Shown here piece after piece: positions 14,448 to 27,640 of a stretch of DNA of 64,000 nt; position 1 is the first letter of the stretch, and every line of letters begins with the position of its first letter. The notes below the pieces were generated by a model that was not told where the DNA came from, searched no databases, and saw only the letters and a list, made by a program, of their open reading frames with translations. The stretch comes from Sapria himalayana (taxonomy: Eukaryota > Streptophyta > Magnoliopsida > Malpighiales > Rafflesiaceae), in assembly GCA_029783825.1 (NCBI GenBank), contig JAREIK010009680.1, positions 62,001 to 126,000 of the forward strand. Reading direction: 5' to 3'. The position numbers and the translations under genes were made by a program.

Positions 14448-17400
14448 TATAATAATTTTTTAATAGTTCTAAAAAATGAATACAATACTTAGTTATAATT
14501 ATCTTAATAATTATATTTGATGTAAATTCAATATAAAAAATTTTATTAATATATAAGATTTTGATGATCAAAAAATAAATAAATAAACTATTAATAATTT
14601 TAATGATAGATAATATAATAATGATCAAAAATTAAATTAATAAACTATTATTAATAATATAAATATTAATTAAAATATATTTACAAAACACAAAATGATT
14701 CAAAATGAAATCAAAATATATTACTAAATAATAATATTTAATTTTAAATTTGTACTTCTTTTTATAAGCTTATATTTTTTTGATTAAAAATAAATTATTT
14801 AAATAATATTTGACTTACTCGAAATTTATTTTGTAATTAAATTTTCTATAAAATTAAACTATAAATAATTAAAATGAATATTTAAAATTATAATAAATAG
14901 AAATAAAAATTAGATTTATTATTTATTAAGTAGTATATAGATGTTAAAATGTTTATGTATTTAAATGTTTCGGGGTTTATTAGCTTACTAATTTAACTAA
15001 GTAAGCATTTAATGGTCTATAGTTTTTATTTTAAAAATATAATAAATAAAAATTTATTTTTATTATTTTTTATCATTTTTTAAGATTAATACCTTTGAAA
15101 ATATAATAATTTTTATATTTTTTCCAAAAGTGAATACATTATTTATTTATAATACTCATAATATTTATATATCATATAAATTCAATATAAACAATTATAT
15201 TGATAGATATTCTAATAATTATCAAAAAATAAATTAAAAATCCATTATGAATAAGATTGATATTACTTAAAATATAATATCAAAACTTAAAATGATACAA
15301 AATCAAAGTAAAATATATTACTAAATTATAATTATTTGTTTTTAAATTTTTATTCTTTTTATAAGCTTATCAATTTTTTGATAAAAAATAATTTTTATAA
15401 ATTATATTATTAACGTATAATTTATTTTATAATTAATACAAATATATTAATAAGAAACAAAACAATAAAAATGAATTTTTTAAATTATAATGAAAACAAA
15501 TAAAAATTAAATTTATTAATTATTATTTAGCGTATACCAATTTAAAAGATTATCTTTATAGAGGTATCGATATTTTGTAGTTTAGTGATTTAAATGCTTG
15601 GGCATTTAGTGGTGTATAGTTATATATTTAAACAATAGAATAACAAAGAAAAAATATTTTTTTTAGTTATGATAATCATTTTATTTATATATCATATAAA
15701 TTCAATATAAATATTTTTATTGATAAATATTATAATAATGATGAAAAAATAACTTAATAATCTATTATTAATAAGATAGATATCAATTAAAATATAATTA
15801 CAAAACATAAAATGATTCATAAGCAAAGCAGAATATATTACTATACAATAATTTTTTGTTTTGAATTTTTTTTTTCTTTTAAAAAGTTTATCTATAATTT
15901 TTTGATGAAAAATAATTTACATAAATTATATTTGGGTAACTCATAAATTATTTTGTAATTAATATTTATATATAAATAAACAAATAAATAATTAAAATGA
16001 ATATTTAAAATTATAATGAAAAAATATTGAGATTTATTATTTATTATTTAGGGATATTAGTTTAATTTAAATTAGATCCGTCTCACTAATAATTTATTTG
16101 TAATTAATATTTCTATAAAAATAAACTGATAAATAATTAAAATAAAAATTAAAAATTATACTGAATAAAAATTAATATGAGATTTATTATTTATTATTAA
16201 TGTATAGCAGTTTAATGGTTTAAGTATTTAGAGGTTTTGTCATTTAGGAGTTTAGCAATTTAGGTTTTTAGGCTTTTAGTGGTTTATAGGTTTTATTTTA
16301 AAAATAAAATAACAAAAAATATATCTATTTTTTGATATTTTCAAATGTTATTACCTTTCAAAATATAATAATTTTTAATTTTTTTTAAATAGTGAATAGA
16401 ATCTTTAGTTATAATAATCATTATATTTATATATCAAATAAATTTAATATAAACAATTTTATTGATAAATATTCTAATAATGGTCCAAAAATAAATTAAT
16501 AATCTATTATTAATAAGATAGATATCAATTAATATATAATTACAAAACCTAAAATGATTAAGAAGCAAAGCAAAATATATTACTATATAATAATTTTTTG
16601 CTTTGAAATTTATTTTTCTTTTAAAAAGTTTATCTATAATTTTTAAATGAAAAACAATTTATATAAATTATATTTGTCTAACTCAATTTATTTTGTAATT
16701 AATATTTATATATAAATAAACAAATAAATACTAAAAATGAATATTTAAAATTATAATGAAAAAAAATGAGATTTATTATTTACTATTTATTATTTAGGGA
16801 TACCGATTTAATTTAAATTAGGTCTGTCTCAATAATAATTTATTTTGTAATTAATATTTCAATAAAAATAAATTGATAAATAATTATAATAAAAATTTAA
16901 AATTATACTGAATAAAATTTAAAATGAGGTTTATGATTTATTATTAATTTATACCAGTTTAATGGAATAAGTATTTAGAGGTTTTGTCGTTTAGGAGTTT
17001 ATATATTTATGTTTTTAGGCTTTTAGTGGTTTATAGGTTTTATTTAAATAATAAAATAACAATAAATAAATATTTATTATTTTTTAAAATACAAAAATGT
17101 TATACCCTTTCAAAATATAATAATTTTTAACTTTTTTTAAAAAGTTAATACAATCTTTAGTTATAATAATCATTATATTTATATATCATATAAATTCAAT
17201 ATAAACAATATTATTCATAAATATTCTAATAATGATCAAAAAATAAATTAATAATCTATTATTAATAAAATAGATTTCAATTAAAAAAAAGATAGATATC
17301 AATTAAAATATAATAATAAAACCTAAAATGATTCAGAATCAAAGCAAAATATATTACTATATAATAATTTTTTGTTTAGAAATTTTTTTTTCGTCTAAAA

Positions 17401-19390
17401 AGTTTATTTATAATTTTCTAATGAAAAATAATATATGTAAATTATATTTGTCTAACTCAATTTATTTTGTAATTAATATTAATATATAAATAAACAAATA
17501 AAAAATTAAAATGAATATTTAAAATTATAATGAAAAAAAAATAAGATTTATTATTTATTATTTAGGGATACTAGTTTAATTTAAAATAGATCTGTCTCAC
17601 TAATAATTTATTTTGTAATTAATATTTCTATAAAAATAAACTGATAAATAATTTACATAAAAATTTAAAATTATTCGGAATAAAAATTAAAAAGAGATTT
17701 ATGAATTATTATTAATGTATACCAATTTAATATTTTAAGTATTTATAGGTTTTTTCATTTATAACTTTAGTGATCTATGTTTTTAGGCATTTAGTGGTTT
17801 ATAGGTTTTATTTAAATAATGAAATAACAATAAAATTATTTTCGATATTTTTTCAACTATTCAAAGTTTATGACCTTTGAAAATATAATAATTTTAAAAT
17901 TTTTTAAAATCTGAATACAATATATATTAATAATAATTATTATTATTATATAAGATATAAACTCAATATAAACAATTTTATTGATATATATGATATCAAT
18001 TATCAAAAAATAAATTAATATGCTATTATTTATATGATAGATATAAATTAAAATATAATTACAAAACCTAAAAAAATTCAAAATCTAAGTAAAATTTATT
18101 ACTAAATAATATTTATTTTAGTTTTTGCTTCTTTTTATAATCTTATTTTTTTTTTGATGAAAAATAAATTATTTAAATTATATTTGTATCACTCATAATT
18201 TATTTTGTAATTAATATTTTAATAAATTATTTAAATTATATTTAAGGTTTTCGAGTTTAATGGTTTAAGTATTTAAGGGCTTTTGTGTTTAGGAGTTTAG
18301 AGGTTTAAGTGTTTAGGGATTTATTGGTTTATAGGTTTTATTTAAACAATGAAATAACAAAAAATTATTTTTGATATTTTTTCATATTTTCAAAAGTTAT
18401 AACATTTGAAAATATAATAATTTTTAAATTTTTTTCAAATGTAACTATAATATTAAGTTATAATAGTCTTAATAATTATAAGTCATTTAAATTCAAAATA
18501 AATAATTACATTGCTAGATATTAAAATGATGATCAAAAAAATGTAATAAACTATTATTAATAAGATAGGTATTTTTTGGTTTAGGAGTTTAGTGTTTTAA
18601 GTGTTTAGACCTTTAGTGATTCATAGTTATTATCTAAAGAATTAAAAAACAAAAAATTTAATTTTTTGAATTTTTTTAATTTTTAAAGGTTGTAACATTT
18701 AAAAATATAATAATTTTAAGTTTTTTTAAATGTGATTATAATATTTAGTTATAATAATCTTAATAATTATATATAATGTAAACTAAATATAAATAATTAT
18801 ATTAATAAATATTATAATAATGATCAATAAATAAATTAATAAACTAGTATTAATAAGAATGATATAAATTAAAATATAATTGTAGAATTTAAAAAGATTC
18901 AAAATCAAAATAAGAAATAATACTAAATAATAATTTTTTATCTTAAAAATTTTGCCTCATTTATAAGCATATTTTTTTTTGATGAAAATAAAATTTTTAA
19001 ATTATATTTGTGTCACTAATAATTTATTTTGTAATTAATATTTCTATAAAAATAAATTGATAAATAATTAAAATGAATATTTAAAATTATTATTGTTACT
19101 AGTAAAAAAGAGATATATTATTTATTATTTAGTGTATACCTATTTAATTGTTTATGCTTTTTGTGGTTTTGGGGTTAATGAGTTAATTGATTTATATGTT
19201 TGCACATTTAGGTGTTTATAGGTTTTATTTAATCAATGAAATTACAAAAAAATTATTTTTATGAATTTTCGTGATTTTCAAAGGTCATAACCTTTGAAAA
19301 TATAATAATTTTTTAATAGTTCTAAAATATGAATACAATACTTAGTTATAATAATCTTAATAAATAATATTTGATGTAAATTCAATATAA

Positions 19391-19402
19391 AAACTATAAA
19401 TC
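19391..19402. other. Satellite orientation switch (+ to -)
   Basis: Up to about 19390 the monomer runs in + orientation and stops after TGATGTAAATTCAATATAAAAAC. From about 19396 the next recognisable module is the reverse-oriented unit tail (AAATATCTCATTTTAATTTT), and every module downstream to about 52.9 kb is reversed. The two sides are different parts of the monomer, so this is not a simple hairpin of one monomer. A-T microhomology at the join makes the exact base uncertain. Confidence 0.8.
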
Positions 19403-21205
19403 AAATATCTCATTTTAATTTTTATTCAGTATAATTTTAAATTTTTATTTTAATTATTTATCAATTTATTTTTATAGAAATATTAATTACAAAATAAATT
19501 AATTGTGAGACAGATCTAATTTAAATTAAGAGTTACACAAATATAATTAATATAAATTATTTTTCATCAAAAAAATATAGATAAACTTTTTAAAAGAAAG
19601 AAAATTTCAAAAGAAAAAATTATTATATAGTAATATATTTTGCTTTGCTTCTGAATCATTTTAGGTTTTTTAAATATATTTAAATTGATATCTATCTCAT
19701 TAATTATTGATATTTAATTTATTTTTTGATCATTATTAGAATATTTTTCAATAAAAATATTTATATTGAATTTATATGATATATAAATATAAATATTAAT
19801 ATAACTAAATATAGTATTCACTTTTGAAAAAAATTTTAAAATTATTATATTTTAAAAGATTATAACATTTGAAAATATCAAAAAATAAAAAAATATAAAT
19901 TTTTTTCGTTATTTCATTGTTTAAATAAAACCTATACACCACTAAATGTCTAATCACTTAAATCACTAAACTACAAAATCTCGATACCCCAATATAGATA
20001 ATCCTTTAAATCGGTATACCCTAAATAATATTTAATAAATCTCATTTTTATTTGTTTTCTTTATAATTTAAAAAATTAATTTTGATTGTTTAGTTTTTTA
20101 TTTTTATATTTGTATTAATTATAAAATTAATTATGAGTTAAAAATATAATTCATTAAAAATATTATTCATCAAAAAATAGATAAGCTTATAAAAAAAATA
20201 AAAATTTAAAAACAAATAATTCTTATTCACTGATATATTTTGTTTTGCTTATGAATCAATTTAGGTTTTGATATTATATTTTAAGTAATATCAATCTTAT
20301 TCATAATAGATTTTTAATTTATTTTTTGGTAATTATTAGAATATCTATCAATAAAATTGTTTATATTGAATTTATATGATATATAATTATTATGATTATT
20401 AAAATAAATATTGTATTCACTTTTGAAAAAATTTAAAAATAATTATATTTTCAATGGTTATAAAATTAAAAAATGAGAAAGAATAGAAAAAATAAATTTT
20501 TGTTATTTCGTTTTTAAATAAAACCTATAGACCACTAAATGTTTACTTACATAAATCAGTAGCTCATAAAACCCGAAACCCCTAAATACATAAACTTTAT
20601 CACAGTTGTATACTACTTAATAAATAATAAATCTCATTTTTATCTCTATTTATTATAATTTTAAATATTCATTTTAATTATTTATATTTTAATTTTTTAA
20701 AAAAATTAATTACAAAATAAATTTTGAGTGAGACATATATTATTTATATAATTTATTTTTAATCATAAAAAAATATAAGCTTATAAAATAATGGAAAAAA
20801 TTAAAAATTAAATATTATTATTTAGTAATATATTTTTATTTAATTTTGAATCATTTTTGTTATTTAAATATATTTTATTTAATATTTATATTATTAATAA
20901 TAGTTTATTAATTTTATTTTGTATCATTATTATAATATCTATCATTAAAATTATTTATATTAAATTTATATGATATATAATTAATAAGATTAATATAATT
21001 ATACATTGTATTAACATTTCAAAAGATTTTAAAAATTATTTTATTTTTAAAGGTTATATAACCTTTCAAAATCTAAAAAAATCAAAAAATTATTATATAG
21101 ATAAAACCTATATACCACTAAATGCCTAAAATCATAAATTTTTAAACTCTTAAATGATAAAACCCCTAAATAATCGATCCATTAAACCTGTATACCATAT
21201 ATAAT
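19396..21205 (-). repeat. AT-rich satellite array, - orientation
   Basis: About three monomers in reverse orientation, recognised by AAACCTATA-CACCACTAAATG near 19928-19950 and AAACCTATAGACCACTAAATG near 20520, CCCTAAAT-like heptamers, and the reversed GTTATAAC dyads. The segment ends in TATACCATATATAAT, the exact left flank and target duplication of the solo LTR. No gene is visible. Confidence 0.9.
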
Positions 21206-21776
21206 TGTTGGGAAATTGTGCTTCCACGGTATTGAGATTGAGATATAGAAACACAGAAACAATAGAAAACAAGCAATATATATATCCCAATTCATGCAAC
21301 CATCCATAATAGAATCAAAAAATGAGAAATAAACACGAAAAATAATGTGGTTTGCTAGTCATTCAGTACGACTAACTAAATCCACCAGAAAATACTTTTG
21401 CGTTTTGATTACAGCAACATAAATATCTTACAGTATGCAGCACATAGAATAGTCGCGATAAAGCACACAGAGAGAAGAGAGAGAGACGATGAACAGTTCC
21501 ACGTGTCCAAAAATAGCCACCCGAAAATAATTTATAAAACATTTTATATTAAAATTTCTTCTGAATTATTTAACCGGAGTGGGTCGGATCATGATACGGG
21601 TCAAGTTCTGCTCCAATTTCGGCCCGCTGTCCGGTAAGCGCGACCTCCGTTATTATGCTACTACTGCATCCCCGACCTCTTAATATTTCCTTTCCTGCAC
21701 TTCATGAAAATATTAAAAAATGAAAAATATTTGTTTATACAAATAGATTATCAAAAAATAAATTACAGATACAACA
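21206..21776 (+). mobile_element. Solo LTR, copy B (plant Copia-like), sister of 3714-4286
   Basis: This 571-bp unit starts TGTTGGGAAATTGTG and ends ATACAACA, flanked by ATAAT on both sides (21201-21205 and 21777-21781). Inside are ATATATATAT near 21277, an AATGTGGTTTGCTAGTC run near 21352 and TCCACCAG near 21382, then a region rich in GACC/GGTC motifs near 21570-21650. By hand count it differs from copy A at about 11 positions in its first 105 bp, and the body remains easily alignable. Insertion site, target duplication and orientation relative to the satellite are identical to copy A. The ORF at 21398-21637 is incidental. No internal retroelement genes adjoin it. Confidence 0.83.
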
Positions 21777-24700
21777 ATAATAAATGTTAAATATCATTTT
21801 AATTTGTATCATTATAATTTTAAATATTAATTTTAAATATTAATTTTAAATATTTATTAGTTTATTTTTTGCATAAATATTAATTACAAAATAAATAATT
21901 AGTTAGACAAATATAATATTAATAATTTACTTTTAATAAAAAAAATATAATCTTATAAAAAGAAGTAAAAATTTAAAAACAAAAAATTATTATTTAGTAA
22001 TAAATTTCACATTGATTTTAAAACAGTTTAGGTTTTGTAATTATATTTTAATTTATATCTATCATATTAATAATAGTTTATTAATTTATTTTTTGATAAT
22101 TGATATCATATCTATCAATAAAATTATTTATAATTAGTTATTAATATATTTAATTATAATGATTATTATTACTAAATATTTTATTAACATTTTAAAAAAA
22201 TTTTAAAATTATTATATTTTCAAATGTTATAACCTTTGAAAATGAGAAAAATTAACAAAAATAATTTTTTTTGTAATTTCATTGTTTAAATAAATCCTAT
22301 AAACCACTAAATGCCTAAATACTTAAATCAATTACTCTGAATCTCGAAAACGATAAATAGATAATCATTTTAAACCTGTATACCCTAAATAATAAATAAT
22401 AAATCTCAATATTATTTTTTTCATTATAATTTAAAATATTCATTTTAATTATTTCTTCATTTTTTTATATAATTATTAATTACAGAATAAATTGAGTTAA
22501 ACAAATATAATTTATATAATTATTTTTCATCAAAAAAATATAGATACACTTTTTAAAAGAAAAAAAATTCAAAACAAAAATTTATTGTATAGTAATATAT
22601 TTTGCTTTGTTTCTGAATCATTTTAGGTTTTGTAATTATATTTAAATTGATGTCTATCTTATTAATAATAAATTATTAATTTATTCTTTGATAATTATTA
22701 GAATATTTATTAATAAAAATTTTTATATTGAATTTATATGATATATAAATATAATGATTATTATAAATAAATATTATATTCACTTTTGAAAAAAATTTAA
22801 AAATTATTATATTTTCAAAGGTTATAACCTTTGAAAAAAACAAAAAATAAGAAAAATAAATTTTTTGATATTTTTTTTAAATAACACCTATAAACCACTA
22901 AATGCATGCATAGTTAAATCAGTAAACTCCTAAACCCCGTAATACCAAAAGACATAAACCATTAAACCGCTATATACTACTTTATAATTAATAAATCTAA
23001 TTTTTAATTCTATTTATTATAATTTTAAATATTCATTTTAAGTATTTATTAGTTAATTTTTTTAGAAATATATATTACAAAATAAATTATGAGTGCGACA
23101 AATATAATTTAAAAAATATATATGCTTATAAAAGAATTAAAAATTTAAAAATTAAAAATTGTTATCCAGAAATATATTTTACTATTATTTTGAATCAATT
23201 TGGGTTTTTTAATTATTTTTTAATTAATATCTATCTTAATATCAATAGTTTATAAATTTAATTTTGATCATTATTATAATATATATCAATAAAATTTTTT
23301 ATATTGAATTTATATGATATATAATTATTAATATTATTATAACTAAGTATTGTATTCACATTTCAAAAAATTTTAAATATTATTATATTTTCAAAGGTTA
23401 TAATCTATGAAAATCATAAAAAATTATAGAAATTTTTTTTATATTTTATTTTTTTAAATAAAACGTATAAACCACTAAAAGCCTAAAAACATAAATCGCA
23501 AAAATCTTAAATGAAAAAACCTCTAAATACTTAATCAATTAAACTGGTATACATTAATAATAAATCATGAATCTCATTTTAAATTTTATTCAGTATAATT
23601 TGTAATTTTTATTTTAAATATTTATCAGTTTATTTTTATAGAAATATTTATTACGAAATTAATTATTAGTGAGAAATATCTAATTTAAATTGAACCGGTG
23701 TCCCTAAATAATAAATAATAAATATCATTTTTTTTCATTATAATTTTAAATATTCATTTTAATTATTTATTTGTTTATTTTTATAAATATATTAATTACT
23801 GAATAAATTATGAGTTAGAAAAATATAATTTATATAAATTATTTTTCATCAAAAAAATATACATACACTTTTTAAAAGAAAAAAAAATTCAAAACAAAAA
23901 ATTATTATATAGTAATATATTTTGCTTTGCATGTGAATCATTTTAGGTGTTGTAATTATATTTTAATTGATATTTATCTTATTAATAATAGATTATTAAT
24001 TTATTTTTTGTTCATTATTATAATATTTATCAATAAAATTATTTATATTGAATTTATATGATATATAAATATAATGATTACTATAACTAAATATTATATT
24101 TACATTTGAAAATAATTTAAAAATTATTATATTTTTTAGAGGTTATCATCTTTGAAAATGAGATAAAATAATAAAAATATATATTTTTTATTTTATTGTT
24201 TATATAAAACCTATAAACTACTAAACGCCTAAATGCTTAAATCATTTAACTCCTAAGCCCTAAAACCCGTAAATACTTAAACATTTAAACCATCTTTAAA
24301 GGTTAACGATTTTATAAATAATATATAAATATCTATCAATAAATAATAGTTTATTAATTTATTTTTTGATCATTATTATATTTATATTTATATTTAGTTT
24401 ATTAATATCTATCAATAAAATTGTTTATTTTTAATTTACATGATATATAATTATTAAATTTATTATAATTAAATATTGTATTCACATTTGAAACAGATTT
24501 AAAAATTATTATATTTATAAACTTTATAACCTTCAAAATTGATAAAAAATTTGAAAAATAATTTTTTTGTTATTTCATTATTTAAATAAAACATATAAAC
24601 TACTAAATGCCTAAACACTTAAATCACTAAACTCCTAAACTATTAAATACTTAAAGCATTAAACCGGTATTCCCTAAATAATTAATCATAAATCTCATTT

Positions 24701-25233
24701 TTATTTGTATTCATTATAATTTTGATATTCTTTTTAATTATTTAATAGTTTATTTTTATAGAAATATTAATTGCATAATAAAATTAATAATGAGACAAAT
24801 ATAATTTAAATAATTTATCATCATCAAAAAAATTTATAAGCTTATAAAAAGAATCAAAAATTTAAAAATAAAAAATTATTATTTAGTAATATATTTTACT
24901 TTGTTTTTTAATCATTTTAGGTTTTGCAAATATATTTTAATTAATATCTATCTTATTAATAATAGTTTATTAATCTGTTTTATGAACAGTATTATAATAT
25001 CGATTAATAAAATTATTTATATTGAATTTACAAGATATTTAATTTGTATGATTATTATAATTAAATATTGTATTAACATTTGAAAAAAAATTAATTATTA
25101 TTATATTTTCAATGGTTATAACCTTTAAAATGGGAAAATATCATAAATATAATTTTTTTGTTATTTAATTATTTAAATAAAACCTATAAACCACAAAATA
25201 TCTAAATACTTAAATTACTAAACTCCTAAACTG
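21777..25233 (-). repeat. AT-rich satellite array, - orientation, block 2 proximal arm
   Basis: This is the reverse-oriented counterpart of 1171-3713, between solo LTR and block. Shared landmarks are the AAACCATCTTTAAAGG element near 24287 (940 bp from the block) and the long-monomer junction near 23695. It is about 3.46 kb, against about 2.54 kb in the block 1 arm, and keeps about 1.5 monomers (roughly 22.35-23.31 kb) that the other arm lacks. ORFs such as 24901-25083 are AT-driven. No gene is visible. Confidence 0.9.
22812..22837. repeat. Perfect 26-bp palindrome in satellite monomer
   Basis: Same perfect dyad as at 7506, here inside the reverse-oriented array. A perfect palindrome reads the same on both strands. 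Confidence 0.9.
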
Positions 25234-26504
25234 TGATACTGTTGCACTACACACACATAGCGACGGACCACAGTACACACGTGCACATATTATTGTCCAT
25301 TTTGGTGTGGCATTTAGAGGGAACAGCAAGTCCTGGAAGCAGCCAGAAGTATGAGCATCCAGCTTGTAGAGGGCCGCACTAGCAAACCAAGATGATAACA
25401 TACAGACAACTGATGAGACTGAGCAAAGTGGTCGAGAGTAAACCCAAGAGTAGCTCTGAGTGGGTCCCACTAGCCGTATCAGGTAGCATAGAAAGCCACC
25501 CAACCATCGCCCAACAGGAGTTGCGGGTAATCCATGATTAATTGGAGAGCCTGCAAAATCTGAAACATCACCAAGAAGGACCAGTAAGCAATGGAGTCCA
25601 TACCAGCCACACGGGAGAGAAAGATTCAAACTTGTAGTTTATGTTTGTAGTCTTTTTGTATTTTGGACTTTATATGCACCATGTACTTGTATAGACAGAT
25701 CATTACATACTCACACACACAATTTGTCTATTCTCTATGTAGCATGCATTGAGTGCAACTAGACCCATGAGTATCTCTAAGTGGGGCCCACTAATGCATT
25801 TTGTAAATACACATTAGGCGATGCAACACTCCCGGGAGCAAAAGACCCATCTTTATAGCATTTTGTAATTTTACTTGTATTCTAGGTTGGTTGTACGTGT
25901 AGATAATTAGACTATGAGATGGACCTCATCACACATGCACACCGATGCATGCATATTTTTTGATATTTTGTCGGTGCAACATACAACTACTTCTTGGAGC
26001 TCGAGGAGTAAGCATTCTAACCCAAGAGATACTCTTTTGAGGATCATTGCAGCTCAAGAATGTGGATTTCAGAGGTGAGAATGAATTGACAAAGTGTCGT
26101 AGATATGGACTTGTGGATTTATGGGTATTTAGTTTAACATGTATTTTATTGCATAAGAATGACATAGGCAAATGCTTGATGTTGCATGTCACAGACATGC
26201 ACAATCTTATATTTGCATAGTTTTAATATGGTGCATCATTAAGGTTCCTCCAAAAGGCTTGGACAAATCCGAATGGAAAGGTCGCTGTTTTCACAACGAC
26301 TCAATGCCAACTCTGAAGTCCGGGAATGCCAGGTGATTTTAGTTGTATTCGTACGCTTCGAATTATTTGGCATTAATTTTTTTTATGTATTTTATGCATA
26401 GATTCATTAAGGTGCATAGGATTTGGTGGGCTGGTCTAAATTAGTCAGCTTTTTCGTCCTTTGTAAGTTGTGTGCCAAGATGATAAATTAAGTGTGTATT
26501 TTCC

Positions 26505-26525
26505 AAAAAAAAAACAAAAACAAAC
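26505..26525 (+). other. A-rich tract (poly(A)-like) in block 2
   Basis: A run of ten A, then CAAAAACAAA, follows GTGTGTATTTTCC. The upstream hexamer here is AATTAA; copies 3 and 4 have AATAAA at that place. This is consistent with the remnant of a polyadenylated retrocopy. Confidence 0.6.
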
Positions 26526-26601
26526 CATAAACACTAAACTTTAAATCCTAAACCTAACCCATAAACTATAACCCTAATCCATAAACACTAAATCCTAAAT
26601 C
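26524..26601 (+). repeat. Degenerate telomere-like (CCCTAAA) tract in block 2
   Basis: Successive words such as CCATAAACACTAAA, CCTAAACCTAACCC and ACCCTAATCC resemble the plant telomere strand CCCTAAA with many changes. It begins immediately after the A-rich tract. The same tract is present in copies 3 and 4. Confidence 0.65.
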
Positions 26602-27640
26602 TCATGTTTTGCACTTTTATAATCAAATGACTAAGTGTTAAATTTAAATTGAAATTCACAATTTTTAGGAATGTCACAGATTTATCTTTTTGTATATGTA
26701 ACACAAAATCACGACTCAAGGGGTGAGTTATGGATTCGGTCACTTTCTTGCTGTAGATTATTGTAGCATTAGCAATGGTCATGATTGTATATTTTGTCTC
26801 TAGAACACAAAATCATATCGATGAGAATATGTCATAACTTGTCTCTCTGTTGAACATATTGTTATGGCACTTGGAATGATCATGGATGCATATTTAATGA
26901 CTATAATACTGGGTCACAGTATTGGATTTGACCAAGGGTCATGCATTTTATATTTATATTGCAAAGTCATTGCACTAGGAATGATTGTAACTTTGGACAT
27001 TCCTCAAGAGCAATATTCATGACCCTAGAAATAGTTAAAGCTCGAGTACTACTCTTTATAAATTTCTATAGCTAAAATTCTTGGGATTGGAAATATCACT
27101 ATGGCCTTTTCCTTTGATTTGGGACCTCAAGTGTCAATATGCAAGACTAATATTTTTATTGTATGCATAACTCATTTAATATAAAAAGAAAGAAATGATA
27201 CCTTTCATATCTTTGAGGATATAAAAAAGGAGCTTAGGAATGCCAATAAAATAATTTTTTTGATTCTTGATTGAAAGAGAGCCCATACTTCTTGCCCTGC
27301 TTAAACTACCCAGGGGCTAGTTTGTTCTAATAGGCTACAAGGTGGTTATTTTAATAGAGGTGAACTATGTTTTAAAAAAATTGCTTTGAGTGCGTGCATG
27401 AGAGATATTTTAGAAGAAATTACAATAATCAATATAAATAGCATCCTCAACAACTAGCTATTTCAAGACATATGGGTTCAACTTTGTTTATTCTTTTAGC
27501 GTACATCAGTGAAATTACCTTTGATAGCCTAGATATTCAACATCAAATATGATGAGACATAATAGAGATAAAGTAAAAGATCCTATTTTTTTTTGGTTAG
27601 AGCTTTAGTAATCATTCTAGAGTTGAGAGAGGAACAAAAT

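Larger units (their letters stand above)
4287..19395 (+). repeat. AT-rich satellite array, + orientation, about 15 kb
   Basis: Continuous satellite with the telomere-like module reading TTTAGGG-like on this strand. Measured at the TTTAATGG landmark, consecutive monomers start near 4306, 4901, 5486, 6796, 7391, 8116, 9610, 10207, 10797, 11388, 12125, 12722 and 13276, giving steps of about 554-597 bp, longer 725-740 bp steps, and multiples where landmarks are lost. AAGCTT or close variants recur. Oddities are a monomer without its heptamer module near 6190-6260, a local triplication near 13561-13690, a deletion near 15640-15665 and a fused monomer near 18230-18250. The short ORFs at 7395-7670, 9249-9434, 14425-14628 and 17857-18081 are low-complexity I/N/Y/F strings expected of AT-rich DNA. 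No gene is visible. Confidence 0.92.
25234..27640 (+). repeat. Composite repeat block, copy 2
   Basis: A 2.4 kb segment starting TGATACTGTTGCAC and ending near GAGTTGAGAGAGGAACAAAA, embedded in satellite on both sides. It aligns throughout with 38711-41180 and, reversed, with 56346-58813. The left about 1.29 kb is the least AT-rich DNA outside the LTRs and hAT relic and ends in an A-rich tract. Next come degenerate CCCTAAA-like repeats, then about 1.1 kb of unidentified sequence. Relative to copy 3 it lacks about 65-70 bp near 27160. A 139-codon reverse frame (25210-25629) begins with TTG and is broken in the other copies. I see no inverted terminal repeats, no clear target duplication and no recognisable protein. 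It could be an old non-autonomous element or a captured genomic segment. Confidence 0.85.

Noticed and set aside
14425..14628. Many 60-90 codon ORFs rich in I, N, Y, F and L across the satellite
   Set aside because: They are low-complexity products of AT-rich repeats and recur because the monomer recurs (compare 17857-18081, 43333-43557 and 50857-51048). No domain, no consistent ATG context.
25210..25629. 139-codon reverse frame in block 2, with similar pieces at 776-994, 1004-1186, 38879-39106 and 58646-58837
   Set aside because: It starts with TTG, shows no domain I recognise, and is broken at different places in the other block copies. Apparent conservation follows from the DNA repeat and not from coding selection.
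26524..26601. Functional chromosome end or true interstitial telomere
   Set aside because: The heptamers are heavily degenerate and only about 80 bp long, so this is at best a relic.
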